A DNA stretch of 64,000 nucleotides from Ophiodon elongatus (taxonomy: Eukaryota; Chordata; Actinopteri; Perciformes; Hexagrammidae): the NCBI GenBank assembly GCA_016806645.1, contig JACSYO010001674.1:3893501-3957500 (forward strand), written 5' to 3'. The position numbers were made by a program, and so were the translations under genes. Each line of letters begins with the position of its first letter. Position 1 is the stretch's first letter. The notes beneath the pieces are model-generated. The model searched no databases. It was not told the DNA's origin and worked only from the letters and a program-made list of their open reading frames with translations. Below are positions 47,607 to 59,469 of this stretch, one piece after another.

Positions 47607-47875
47607 CTAGCGTGAGTCCTCCCCGGTCTCGGCCTCCCCGGTCTCGGCCTCCCCGGTCTCGGCCTCGGTCTCTCCGGGGGGGAACAGCAGTTTCCTGAGG
47701 ATGGGCGCGTAGAAGGGACCAAAGACGGTCCGGTTGAAGTGGACGATTCGCCCAAAGGCCGTCCCCAGCTCGGCGAGCTCGGCGCTCACCAGCCTGAGGG
47801 CAGCGGGCGGCTCTGGACTCCTTTTAGCGAGGCCGCCCTGCAGCATGGCCCGGAGGAAGCCCTGTACTCTTTCCC
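47607..47875 (-). CDS. tcp11: tcp11 exon 9 (stop codon, repeat-bearing C-terminus)
   Basis: Acceptor cacacag; stop TAG at 47609-47607. It encodes LVSAELAELGTAFGRIV and FNRTVFGPFYAPIL, then an acidic tail with three ETGEA-type units from a 15-bp tandem repeat. Confidence 0.92.
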
Positions 47876-50230
47876 CTGTGTGTGATCGAGGGAGGGATGA
47901 GGGAGGGGGCGGGGAGGGAGACAGAAGGAAAGAAGTCGGCTCTCTGCGGCAGCACACATCCGAGTTCAAAAACATCCATGTGGACATGTGATAACCCAAA
48001 ACTCAATGACATTTTAACGCATGTTCTCTCCTACAGATTAAAATATACTACCATATACTGCATTATTCTGTGACTATTTTGAAAAACAATGAATAATCAG
48101 TATTTTTTTTTAAAGCCAAAATGCCCAAAATCTCTGGTTCCTGCTTGTGAGTGTGAAGATTTGCTGCTTTTCTTTTTCATGTATGAGAGCAAAAAAATGG
48201 TTTGGACTGTTGGTTGCAGAAAATAATCGGTGTGATGATGTCACCGTAGCTGTCATGGGCGGATTAACCAAAAATGAAAATGACCGTTACTTGCAGGGCG
48301 TGTTTCTCTTGTCCAATGAAAATGGAGCATCCCTATAACAGAATTTTCTAAACCACACCTAAAATAAATCAAACGAACAAACACCATAATGGTGTCATAC
48401 CAGCTTTAAATACTTAGAAACTCATATCTTATATGTGGATTTTTTTTACCACTCCCCCCCCCCATTTGTGCTTCAATTAGTCATTGATACAGCCCTCTTG
48501 TACTCAGCCTGACCTATGAGTGTGCAGACAGGGTTGTTGTGCTTCCACAGCTCAGATATTTGTCCTGTCAGCAGATGCTGGCTCTCCTGAGGCATCGCTG
48601 CTCCTCCCTGGCCGCTCACAGCCTCAGTCACCAGCTGCAGCACTGTCTCCCCGAGCCCCGGCAGCGCCCCCTTCAGGTCAGCTTCCCTGCAGCAGCAGAA
48701 ACCAGCGTTAGACACATTACCAGCAGGCTTCATTAGATGTGTATTAAGTCACAGGCCTATGAAGTTATCCATTTATAAGGATTGTTGAGCAAAGAGTCCT
48801 GGGAACCGTGGAAGTCAATAAATAAGGGTCTTTAATAACTTCAAGGTCTCTCTGGTTTGGATTAAATAAAATTACATTTTAATAAAGGTGATTAAGAATT
48901 GAGTAGTAGCCTGTGCTGCATTTTATTGTAGCTTGGAGTGTGAACAGCCCTTGGATATTACAAACTGCTGTTCCACATTTATCCGCTAATCATGACGGGG
49001 CTTCTCTTGAACAGAAAGAATGAGGTTAGCTGGATCCGTTCTGACAGGTTCGTTGTCTCCTGTCACCTCCATCAGTTTCCTTCGCATACAATACCTGTTC
49101 CCCATGACAGCCAGTACAAGCATCACCAAATCCTCCTCTTACCTGGTGTGACTGCCCTCCAGCAGGGCAGTGACAGACTGCCTGAGTCTACCTACAAACC
49201 CCTGCAGGGAGAAAACGGCATCCCCACACTGAGCGTTGGTCAGGAGCAGCACCGACGCCTCCAGGACCAGCATCTGGAGCCGCTGGCCCAGAGCGTCCAG
49301 GCGGGCTCGGTCCATCAGCCCAGTCTGCGTGTGGAGGTCAGGGTCACGTGTCAAACGGTTAATCACGGGGAATTTGCATATACATCTAGATGACAACATT
49401 CTTTAGGATGCAAAACGTTCCACTGGAAACAGCGAAAAATTGTAGCTCTACTAATTAGGAAGAAAAAAAAAAAATGGAAAATACAATTTGATTTAAAAAA
49501 TTCATATAGAATATGATAAACATGATATGAAAACTAGTTGTCAAGGGAGCAGAGAGTTTAAACCACTTAGCTGATAGTAATAGATTAATTGCTTCAAGAG
49601 TAGTGCTAAAAGTAGCCTAAGAGATAAAGTTGATGGCTAAAATAAATAAATATAGAGGTGAAATTGTTGGCTAAGAGAAATGGATAAATTGCTTAAACAG
49701 CTAAATGGAAAAAAATTTTAAATAAATGTCCAAAAGTTATATATATTAAATTGTTGGCTAAAATAAATGGATAAATTATAAAAATTGTTAGCTCAAAGTT
49801 ATGCATAAATTACTTAAATGGATAAAATTTTAAATAAATGTCCAAAAGTAATAAATATATATATGAAATTGTTAACTAAAAGAAATTAATAAATCAATAA
49901 ACTCTTAAGATGGATGAAATAGATATAAAAGTAATAAATATACGAGTGAAATTATTCGTTAAGAGAAATGTGTTTGAAACACAACTTGACCGAAACACCT
50001 AAACATGCAGTTTAATTATATGAAGATATTATCGTGGGCCAACAATGTCTACTTTTATATAATGAATAGTGTTAAGTAACCTGGAGTTTAAAATCAGTTC
50101 AAATTAACAGATTTGGAACGTGATGGCTGATGGAGGAGTGTCTGAGCTCATCTGACAGGCCTGCGTCAGACTCAAGAGGTGCTGCTCGAGCCCTAATGTG
50201 CTGTCACATGCTTTAACATGCAGCTGGGTG

Positions 50231-50264
<34 letters not shown>

Positions 50265-53200
50265 GGACTGAATATTTCCTGATGATCAATAAAATCTCAC
50301 TCGATTGAAATTGCAAAGTGCAGCGTGATGTCATATTTTTCTGCAGGCTTGCAGGCTGACCTCGGGATACTTCTGGTCTTGCGGGTCCCAGTAGAGCAGA
50401 CGCATGTAGGCCCGGTTGAGGACGGCGGTGGCGCTGACGGGACCTCGGCTGTCAGGTCTGGACGACTCAGACCGAGCTCCGGCGGCCGCCGCCGCCTCTT
50501 CTGACGCTGCTGCCTGAAGCCAAGCGGCGGTGTCGTCCAGAGAGGCTGAAGGGAAAACAGTCAAATACATTATAAACAGTCAACAGAGGATTCACGTGGT
50601 GTTTAGAGCGATACAGAAAAAATGGGTTTAAAGGTGCAATGTGTAAAAAGTTATCAGTATTCACAGTTCAAAACATAAAAGAAAAGTAAACAAAGATGAT
50701 GCAAAGACGTGTTGGTGTTACGTCAAAGGCGTCTTGTGTTTCGCGTTGCAGAGATATTCTACTGCGATAAGCACGCAATCAGTCCTGTCTTGTAATACCA
50801 CTTGTACCTCTAGAGGCGATAGTGAGTCACCGTAGCGTCCGGTCTGCCCTCATGAGAGGACGGAGAAGTAGAGCGGCTCCAAGGGGCGTGTTGCTCTGAG
50901 GGTACGGGGTCTGTCAGCTTATGTATTGATAGCTTGTTTATTGGATTTAATTTAATTTAATTCAAAGTGTCCTCGCCGCCGCCGCCACCAGACAACTTCA
51001 GTGGTTAGTAGCGGTGAAATGCTAACCCCGATTTGTTTGGCGCATGTGGCCAGGAACTATAAATTGAACCTTTAAATGTCCGTTTATGTAGCACGGGGAA
51101 TAAAAACAGTTAAATTACGTTTACAGCACATTTGCTGCACTCTCGCAGCAGCTGTAAAACGATGAGGAAATTACATTTTGAAAATTACTGGCACCGTCTC
51201 TCCATAACAACTAAGATATTGCGGGTATACGAGAAAACATTTATTAACCACAGTAATTCATTTACTAAAAAAGATGTATTTTGGAGGACACTCTGATTAG
51301 CCAGCTGTACCTAGACAGAATATCTGAGCCAGAGGTCACTGATTGGCTCTCCAGCTCTTCACTTAATCTACGAGAAGCTGAAAATAAATAGCAGGACGGC
51401 GCTTCAGAGCGACAAGGGTCAAAATCTGTATAATTGAACAGAATAAATTTCAAAGTGACAAAGTCACCTTCATCGTCCATCACTCACACACCGCAGCAGT
51501 CAAGGCCTGAGATTTAAACTCCCTTCCTCACCCGGCTGCTGGTCCAGGATCTGCTGGAACTTGGCCCTCTCGTACTGCACGGCCTGCTGCAGGAGGTGAG
51601 GCCTCAGGCTCTGGATGGTGAAGTTCACCATGTCGGTCTTCATCAGGCCCAAGACGCGGAAGAGCTCCCTGAGGGGGGAAGGGGAGGCCGTTTTGAAGGG
51701 AAACAGCTTTTCCGGCGCTTTACCGAAAAAATTACACAAAGTTGACGAGCAAATGCAATGTTGCACTTCTCAAAACTGAGGAAGTGCTAATGATGTAGAC
51801 TAAATGACTGCCAGTCAGTCAGTTAAATACGGTCAATTAGGTTAAAATAAAGCAAATAAAGTATATAAATAAAGCAAAGTCATACCCACATCTACAAAGG
51901 ATTGGCAGTTAAATTTAATATATCATTTGGCCTACTAAAATATTTTAAAACAGCTTGGGGTGCCACAGTAACTTCCTGTTTCCATAGTTGAAAGCTTTAA
52001 AATACTGGAGAAGTTTCCTTGCCAATGGTTTTACTTAAGTCTTTACTTTCTAGGACATTCCTGAGGTTTTACTGGTGCGACCCAATTTAGTAAATCGTAA
52101 ATTTTTCTGGGTTTTGTCAAACATTGTTGGTTAATTATCTTTTAGAGAAACTGAGGGTTGCCTCTGTACCCGGGATACATCAAAGTAACACGCACACAGA
52201 TAAAAATGATATATTTAACCGGCTGCACTCTGGGGGCTCCAAATGACATTGAGATGTGAACAAGATGTCAGTAAAATGTATACAGACCACCTTTTAATGA
52301 ACTGAAGGTTGAAACTCTATTAAGAAAATAAAGAATATTTACTGTATTTTAGATCTGATAAAAATGATGAGGTAATATATAGCAACTTTTGTCTGGTGTC
52401 AGTTTGTGTCCCTCACCTCAGGAGCTCCACAGGGTCCCCGAGGCCCCTCAGGGCCCTGACCTCTGGGTCCCGTACAGGCGCACATAAGGATGCCATGGTG
52501 TTGATGATGTAGTCTGCCAGTCTGTGGAGGTCCAGAGCCCCGTGATCGACCTCCTGCTGGATCAGCTCCAGGTCCAGCACCTCGTCCAGCTGAGCTCTCA
52601 GTCGGACGTGACCGGGCAGCAGCAGGGACTGAAGCATCTAAAGAGGAAATATTAGTTTTATTATTATTATTATTAACAAAACAATTTAAAAATCCAGGAT
52701 ACAGTAATGCCAAAGACGTGTGTGAGGTAATTTAGAAATGGTGTCGCTGTTAGATGAGCGCACTGACGAGTGCATTTGTCATCTGTAAAATGTCCCGCTC
52801 AGTACAGACGGTAGCTTGATTACAATTCTTTAATTATGATATTTAAGGGTTCTCGTCAAATGATTGATCATGTCGAGTCTCCGAAGTAATCCGACATGTC
52901 GTCATCTCAGTTTTTGATCCCTCAAATATCCGCATTGGCCTCGAAAAACAAAACACAGCGTCTGTCAGAGTAGCTTCAAGCCAACTCTGGCACAAAACAT
53001 CAAAGAGTAGCATTTATATTTAATATTGTACACGGTCCCTTGTCAATTAAATAAATAAATAAATAAATACTGTAATTGATAGATTAAAGGAATAGCTTGA
53101 CATTTTGGGAAATACACGCTTTCTTGCTAAGAAGTTAAATGAGAAGATTGATGCCAAGAAATAGAAACAAGAGTGGCATCAACCCTCAGCTCTGCCTGAA

Positions 53201-54974
53201 AGTGAACGAGTGTATTACCCAAAAGTATTCCTTTAATAATGAAGATTATTATAACTGAAAGTACCAAATCACTTTCTTTGTAATCACTATCAATCAGTGT
53301 GAATAGATGTATCAATAACAAACATATTCGGTTGTTTCACCTAGATTTTGTTTTACTATCACCGAGTTAATATTTATTACTACTGTTTCGTTTTGTTAGT
53401 TAATTTAATTTAATATTATTATTCTATTCTATTTTTGTATATATTGTGCATTTTTCTTATTTTTTTTCTTCTTCTTCTTCTATTCTATTTTTGTATATAT
53501 TGTTATTTTCTTAAAATGTAAAAATGCTGCTGTACCAAAAGAATTTCCCCTTGCGGGATTAATAAAGTATTTATCTATCTATTTATTTATTTCCCTCTGA
53601 CTAGCAGATAGCTCTAATGAGCCGTGTGTTTATGTCGTCATCTGTCCATCAGGTACACTCTCTGTTTTGATCTTCAAAGCATATGAGGATGAGTGGGGTC
53701 AAAGGTCACGCTTACAGTCTTGACCTCCTGCAGCAGAATGACAGCATGGCTGTAGTTCGGAGGATCGCTGCTCAGCTGCTCCTGAAGACTGTCCCAAAAC
53801 GCCCGGTGAACGATCTCCGTCACTCTGCCCTCCAGGCTGCAGAAGGGGAAGAAAAAATAAATAAAAATAAAAACAAACAGCTCAAACGTATGGAAGCCCA
53901 TTTACGCCACTGTGATGAAAATAATAAGATCCTGCAAGTCATAATTATCAGATAGTATCTCATAATTATGAGATAGTAAGTCAAAATGATGAGATAGTAA
54001 GTCATAATTATGAGATACTATCTCATAGTAATGAGATAGTAAGTCATAATTATGAGATACTATCTCAGAGTAATGAGATAGTAAGTCATAATTATGAGAT
54101 AGTAAGTCGAAATTATCAGATAGTATCTCATAATTATGAGATAGTAAGTCAAAATGATGAGATAGTAAGTCATAATTATGAGATACTATCTCATATTGAG
54201 ATAGTAAGTCATAATTATGAGATAGTAGTCAATTATGAGATAGTATTCATAATTATGAGATAGTAAGTCATAATTATGAGATACTATCTCATAGTAATGA
54301 GATAGTAAGTCATAATTATGAGATACTATCTCAGAGTAATGAGATAGTAAGTCATAATTATGAGATAGTAAGTCGAAATTATCAGATAGTATCTCATAAT
54401 TATGAGATAGTAAGTCAAAATGATGAGATAGTAAGTCATAATTATGAGATACTATCTCATTAGTCATAATTATGAGATAGTAAGTCATAATTATGACTTC
54501 CAGGATCTTATGTTTTTCATCACAGTGGCGGAAATGGGCTTCCATACAAACGAGACTTTACTCTCGTGTGATTTTGGATATGAGGATAACCCGAGGTCAC
54601 TTCGGGTGTGTGTTTCTTGCCTGTCAGTCGGAGGGCTCCGGGGTTTGAAGCAGAAGTCTCGGTTCAGCACGATCTCATGTGCCAGGTTCAGGTTGGAGAG
54701 ACAGTTCTCCAGCTCCATCAGACCGGATAACGAGGCGGTGGGTGGGCTCCCTGACACCACGGACAGGACACACACACACACACACACACACCCACCCTCA
54801 GATAATTAAAGCTGCCACAGTGCTAGTAATTCAATTACTGATGGTCCCCCCGAAACGTGCCTCGACCCAATAACTGCCGTAATAAAGCTCCATACCTGTG
54901 GGAGAGTCCAGCTTTTCCAGGCAGGGAAGGTCGGCAGGGGAATCATCAGCGGCCTCGTCTCTTTGATTTGGCAT
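47607..54974 (-). CDS. tcp11: tcp11: T-complex protein 11 homolog (complete, nine exons)
   Basis: Exons in transcript order: 54974-54896, 54750-54621, 53836-53716, 52637-52417, 51668-51532, 50545-50361, 49324-49143, 48686-48514, 47875-47607. They sum to 1,497 nt with matching phases, giving 498 aa, close to human TCP11 (about 500 aa). Recognisable blocks include EIVHRAFWDSLQEQL, DPPNYSHAVILLQEVK, SLCAPVRDPEV, KTDMVNFTIQSLRPHL, QYERAKFQQILDQQP, LMDRARLDAL and FNRTVFGPFYAPIL, all TCP11-domain signatures. TCP11 is a largely testis-expressed sperm protein linked to cAMP/PKA signalling and motility (family knowledge). It converges on anks1a as in mammals. TCP11L1/L2 paralogs are less likely given the synteny and the TCP11-like LLMDR and VFGP regions. 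Oddities: GC donor in intron 2 and a tandem ETGEA repeat at the C-terminus. Confidence 0.93.
47621..47665 (-). repeat. tcp11: 15-bp coding minisatellite in tcp11
   Basis: Three tandem copies of ccccggtctcggcct on the plus strand encode repeated ETGEA-type units in the protein tail. Confidence 0.93.
48514..48686 (-). CDS. tcp11: tcp11 exon 8
   Basis: Acceptor ctgctgcag, donor gtcagg; 173 nt. It encodes EADLKGALPGLGETVLQLV, then LLTGQISELWKHNNPVC. Less conserved helical region; placed by frame and order. Confidence 0.85.
49143..49324 (-). CDS. tcp11: tcp11 exon 7
   Basis: Acceptor cacacgcag, donor gtaaga; 182 nt. It encodes TGLMDRARLDALGQRLQ, then LEASVLLLTNAQCGDAVF. Confidence 0.92.
49325..50360 (-). 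other. tcp11: tcp11 intron 6 (1.0 kb)
   Basis: AT-rich. From about 49550 to 49980 it carries loose tandem phrases of the type gctaaaataaatggataaat. A TG microsatellite is at 50233-50261. No coding signal. Confidence 0.7.
50361..50545 (-). CDS. tcp11: tcp11 exon 6
   Basis: Acceptor cccttcag, donor gtcagc; 185 nt. It contains an alanine-rich low-complexity stretch (EEAAAAAGA) followed by VLNRAYMRLLYWDPQDQKYP, where the family has LNLLLWD-like residues. Confidence 0.9.
51532..51668 (-). CDS. tcp11: tcp11 exon 5
   Basis: Acceptor ccccctcag, donor gtgagg; 137 nt. It encodes ELFRVLGLMKTDMVNFTIQS, then QYERAKFQQILDQQP. Confidence 0.93.
52417..52637 (-). CDS. tcp11: tcp11 exon 4
   Basis: Acceptor ctctttag, donor gtgagg; 221 nt. 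It encodes MLQSLLLPGHVRLRAQLDE, then HGALDLHRLADYIINTMASL and CAPVRDPEV. Confidence 0.93.
52638..53715 (-). other. tcp11: tcp11 intron 3 (1.1 kb)
   Basis: Contains the truncated interspersed repeat (53083-53225) and simple AT-rich repeats; no coding signal. Confidence 0.7.
53083..53225 (+). repeat. Truncated copy of the 43010-43200 repeat family
   Basis: attaaaggaatagcttgaca and ttttgggaaatacacgcttt, then aaatgagaagattgatgcc, match the 5' half of the same family. Confidence 0.6.
53716..53836 (-). CDS. tcp11: tcp11 exon 3
   Basis: Acceptor cttctgcag, donor gtaagc. It encodes SLEGRVTEIVHRAFWDSLQ, then DPPNYSHAVILLQEVKT, the most recognisable block of the family. Confidence 0.93.
53889..54546. 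mobile_element. Foldback (MITE-like) element with ~60-bp terminal inverted repeats
   Basis: Left end TATGGAAGCCCATTT at 53889 and its inverted copy ending 54546. The arms extend about 60 bp with only a few mismatches, through the TAAGATCCTG and AAGTCATAATTAT motifs. The hexamer caaacg flanks both ends (53883-53888 and 54547-54552), a likely target-site duplication. The interior (about 53940-54490) is an array of short units built on cataattatgagatagtaagt with many internal inverted copies. No coding capacity. It occupies most of tcp11 intron 2. Confidence 0.85.
54621..54750 (-). CDS. tcp11: tcp11 exon 2, GC donor
   Basis: Acceptor gtgtcag; 130 nt; encodes ENCLSNLNLAHEIVLNRDFC. The only donor that keeps the frame is GACAG|GCAAGA, a noncanonical GC site with otherwise consensus bases. 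Confidence 0.88.
54896..54974 (-). CDS. tcp11: tcp11 exon 1 (start codon)
   Basis: ATG at 54974-54972 preceded in frame by TAG 12 bases upstream. It encodes MPNQRDEAADDSPADLPCLE and KLDSPT, ends in phase 1 with donor gtatgg. The acidic N-terminus is weakly conserved in the family. Confidence 0.82.
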
Positions 54975-55496
54975 TTCAGCAAAAGTCTAGACATTTAAAT
55001 AACCCAGTGACTCAACGGAGTGTGTACGATGAATTATTAAGAGCTATAATTAACATCAGATTAATAGACAGAAACATAATCTACTTTTTTTTTAAAATAT
55101 AATTCCAGTTATTTTTCAAGCAATAATGCCACAGATTTCATAGTTCTAGCTTCTCGGATGTTAAGATTTGCATCACATATAATAGTAAACTGAATATCTT
55201 TAGGTTTTAGTGGACTGTTGTTCAAATATAACAAGTAATCTGACTACTTTGACGCCTTTGCCTGTGGGAGATTATGACAAATTATTTTTTTGTTAAACTA
55301 ATGTGCTATTGTGGCAGTTCAAATTTGATTTTACAGTTGAGAAAAAAAGTACTGGATCTTTTACTTCAGTAAAAGTAACAATACCACATTGGAAAAATAG
55401 TCATGAATACTGTTGCCTACATTATTAGATTGTGGTTTAGCAAAAGAACCAGGAAATGGAAATACTCAAGTAGAGTACAAGTACCTCAAGATCGCA

Positions 55497-55893
55497 GTGC
55501 TGGAATGTAACTAGGTACAAATTTGACAAATAGTATTTCCATTTTATAGTACTTTATACTTCTACTACACCAGATTTTAGAGGAAAATATTGTACTTTTT
55601 ACTCCACTGCATCCATTGGAAACTTAAACAGGACGCAGTACCATTCCGTCAATGCAGAAGTAAACAAAGTATCTGAAATTGGCTTCACACTGATACACTC
55701 CAACATTACAATGCTCTGTGTTAACTGTTGATGAAACAGAATAATATAATATTCTATAACAAAAACACTGAAATGAGCCATTGTGCATAACGAGTACTTT
55801 TTACTTTTTGATACTTTGGGAACATTTTGTTAATTATACTTCTGTACTTTTACTGAAGTAAAGGATCCGAGTACTTCCTCCACCACTGTAATT
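55497..55893 (+). repeat. Interspersed repeat (gtactttatacttctactac type)
   Basis: Contains gtatttccattttatagtac, atattgtactttttactcca and gagtacttcctccaccactg, core and end of a common teleost repeat; related to 5789-5912. Confidence 0.65.
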
Positions 55894-56379
55894 CAATTAA
55901 AGTACAGTAAAGGTTAATCAAATGTAACGTTACCACCGCTGAAAAAAATTAAAGGTCATTCAATAAAACGAGCATAAACTGACACTGTGACGACAATAAA
56001 ACACCTTTCAGAGACGAACTTACCTGCGGTTGGTATTTCGGTTAATTTATTAAAACGTATACATATGAAAAATGGTAAATTACCAGCTGAAACCTCACAC
56101 ACCCCTATTTCTACCCTCTAAAGGCGTCATAAAGATACTGTAACAACATCGGCGTTAAAGTTTGAACCTGGGCTAAACCACTCTAAAAGGGATAGAGGGG
56201 GAGTTAAAAAAAAATGACAGCCATTGTTATCGTTTGGACACATAATCTAAATCTGTTTTTACAATTATACTGTGATGTAAATGCGTTTATGAACGCATTC
56301 AATTGTTGACTTTTATTAATTTCAATGTAAAACACAGAAAAAGGACATCGGCTTCGTTTGGTTTGGTCCGTTCTCAAAT

Positions 56380-56600
56380 CAAAACAGTGGGCGTGTCAGC
56401 GGCGTGTCACGTGTAAAAGAAGACGTGTTGTCCCCAGCGGCCTCTGATTGTACCTGGTTTGTTCAGTGGGAAACAAAATAGAAAGCGGTCGGTGTGTTTG
56501 TATGAACGGCGCATTGTACGAGACGTTTATGTGTTAAATAGCTGGAAATGTCCCGTTTCCTATGAACTTCGAGAGAGCACCGAGGATGAGCAGTGAACAC
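56380..56600 (-). promoter_or_regulatory. Possible tcp11 promoter region
   Basis: About 1.4-1.6 kb upstream of the tcp11 ATG, with GC-box-like gggcgtg motifs and an E-box CACGTG at 56408-56413. No TATA box or transcript evidence; a 5' noncoding exon would be needed. Confidence 0.2.
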
Positions 56601-57223
56601 AAACCAGTCTATAACCCAAACATGGGGAGAATATACTCCACATTCTTTAAATAAACATTGCCTATTTAGGTACAGTGTACCTCACGTGCTCCCGAATCCC
56701 ATACAAGGGTTACTATGCATGCACTTTCTACAGTTATGTCCCTGAAACATCTATTCATAAAAATGCATTACAGACATTACAGATTAAGAAAGTGTCGGGT
56801 TTTTGTTATTTAAATAATTTTGTAAATGTATTTATTATTTTTTGTGTATTTTTGAAGGGGCTTTACAGTGTACTTTTAATGTTATTTTTCTTGCAGTAAA
56901 ATTGTTACACATACCTAAAAAATGTTGTGACATTATTTTGTACTTTTTAGTGCTGAAATTGCCAGATTAGTTGACAAACATCTATAAAGCAAAAAAATCT
57001 CTGTGTGTGAGTTTGTCTTACGGTCCTCGTGTCACAACTTGTTCATCCGACCTACTTCACACTTGCTGGGGACTTAAAGGGAGTACCTTGTCGAATTTGG
57101 TACAATTCGGACATGCGATTCAATATTAATAAACTTTGAATAAACACGCGGAAGCGGGGTTGTAGCTTCATGCTCGAGCACGTTCGCAGGTCATGATTGC
57201 ACTTCACTCTTGCTCCTGGATGC

Positions 57224-57286
57224 TGTGCTAAAGTGTGCTAATGTGTGCTAAAGTGTGCTAAAGTGTGCTAATGTGTGCTAAAGTGC
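57224..57286. repeat. 10-bp tandem repeat
   Basis: About six copies of gtgctaa[a/t]gt in tandem, with A and T variants partly alternating. Confidence 0.9.
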
Positions 57287-58014
57287 TTAACGCTACATGG
57301 ATGCGGGATAAAGTTACAACCAAACTCTTTCCTCACTTCCCTGGAGTCCACAGGAACGGTGCCACTCGGCCACTGTAATTCAAATTGTGTACGTTTTTGC
57401 CCCGACTAGCTCACACTTTCCACCGGAAACATTACACTACACCAGGCCATGTGTTATGTTGAAGTCTGTTCCCCTGTCAGATTGTGATCCCTATGCTGGT
57501 CAGGTAGAGGTGTTAGGGAGTGGTTCAGAGAAACACACGTCTACGGGAAACTGGTAAAGTTATGAGCCTTGGGGATGTGTCTGCTTAGTTAATTGCTTTA
57601 GCTTGCATCCATTAAATCTTCTATATTAGTATTGAGTCGGTGTAAGACTTCAGCAGAACACTGGAGCACGAGGGAGGGTTGCTAACGGGTATTTTGCAAA
57701 TTGCTCCCAGCCCTTCTAAAACGTAAATACCCGACAATAACCCAACCCAGAAAGTTTGGATTTTGAGTTATTGTTTTCTTACAAACCAGGAACTTGTACT
57801 GCCTTTGAGAAGGGACTGAGACAGAAATGGACTTTCTTTCACACAGATGTACACGAAAAAACGGCCCAAGACAGAAGTGTATTGCAAATTATTTATAATT
57901 GCAAAATGTTGTGTAACAAACTGTTTTGATAAATACAAGCATTTGACAAAGCCTCATCTACAAAAAGGTTGACCTTCCATCACAGCCACAAAACACAAAT
58001 AGATTTGAACATAT

Positions 58015-58020
58015 TTTATT
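58015..58020 (-). terminator. phc2: Probable phc2 polyadenylation signal
   Basis: Minus-strand AATAAA about 2.4 kb past the stop. The exact cleavage site was not identified. Confidence 0.4.
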
Positions 58021-58701
58021 CAACAAAAAAATAATAATAATAAAAAATAAAAAACAAATCCCAGGCTATGATATTTTTATACATTTGCATATTTCAAAAT
58101 ATTGAACACAGTTAAATTTCTGTTTTAAAATAAAAAGGATAACTTAAAAGCAAACAACAGCGTCACACTTGGTATCAGTCTTCCCCCTCGATCGAGCTGC
58201 TATGTACATGTACACTTGTTTGCGTCGCTGCTCAATTCCCGCTCTCGCTTGAGGTGGAGTGTCTCGTAACGTGAACGCAAATTAAAAAAAGGAAAATAAG
58301 TGCCAAAAGTCGGGCTGCGCGAAGAGAGCGGCACACCCCGATCGTTCCTCAGATAACTTAGTGTCTTCCTATGAGACCGAGACAAGAAATCAATGTCACA
58401 TTCTAGTAGATCCTTTTGAAAAAAATCATTTGCCGGCTGTTTAAATCTACAGGTGGAAAAGTGGACAGTTCCTCGTGAAAAGGGAAAATCAATGTCGCAG
58501 AAGAAACCGCGCGGAGTGTTTTCTCTGCATTCGAGCTTTGTGTTCGAGAGCTGCGAGTCTTATTGTGAGAAAAGGCAAAGCAGTACCTGCTGAATAGAAA
58601 TGAGAAAATTATTGAATGCAATTTTCTGTTCCCAGCCACACATACAGAGAGAAAGGGCTCTCTTTCATTCACGCTGGCAAAAAAAAAACCCATCTCTAAT
58701 A

Positions 58702-58735
<34 letters not shown>

Positions 58736-59384
58736 TCATTCAGTCTTCACTCACGTCGTCTCAATGCCGTAATTCAGTATCGACCGTGTTGCAGTGTGAC
58801 CCGACTCGGGCACAACCGAGCTGTAGTGCACTTTGGCACGACGCGTTCTTTCCGCTTTCTTAAGTTTCATTTAATTTGTTTTTCTTTTCTCCACGGGCCA
58901 AAATCCGAGACCCCATTTCCACCTGCTCTTATCAAGGAGTCTCCACTAGATGTGTTCTCTGGACGACGACGTTTAATAAAGGCCTTAGCATCCTCACCTG
59001 GTATTAATAAGCGCTCTTTTTTTTTAAATCGAAAGTTCTGTCCTGGTTATGAGAAAGATCTTAAAAAACAATGCGTGAGAAGTACACAACCCTGCGTGTC
59101 TCGGGTCAAAGAAATGCCCCGCTGCTCCACTTGGTACAGCGTGGGTGGTGTTTACGCCGGCTGTGATCTGATCACAACAGTAGGGAGGCCGGACCACATC
59201 CAGATCAGGTCTGCTGCATCCAACAGCGGTCCAAAAATGCAATGTGTTCCGCATGCACACTACGGCTGTCAGCAAATATTCTAAATTTGAATATATGTAT
59301 ATATTCGAAGAGTAGAGAAAAAAGTTATTGGAATATAAATATAAACGTTCGATTGGGGGGGAAAAAAAGGAGCTCGGCCACACG

Positions 59385-59385
<1 letters not shown>

Positions 59386-59468
<83 letters not shown>
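59386..59468. repeat. (GA)n microsatellite in phc2 3'UTR
   Basis: About 41 uninterrupted GA units. Confidence 0.97.

Positions 59469-59469
<1 letters not shown>

Larger units (their letters stand above)
54975..57989. other. Interval between tcp11 start and phc2 3' end (3.0 kb)
   Basis: Holds an interspersed repeat (55497-55893), the possible tcp11 promoter region and a 10-bp tandem repeat (57224-57286). No additional gene supported. Confidence 0.65.

Noticed and set aside
53940..54490. Regular short repeats resembling a CRISPR array
   Set aside because: Units are AT-rich, nearly contiguous without unique spacers, internally palindromic and enclosed in terminal inverted repeats in a vertebrate intron; it is the interior of a foldback element.
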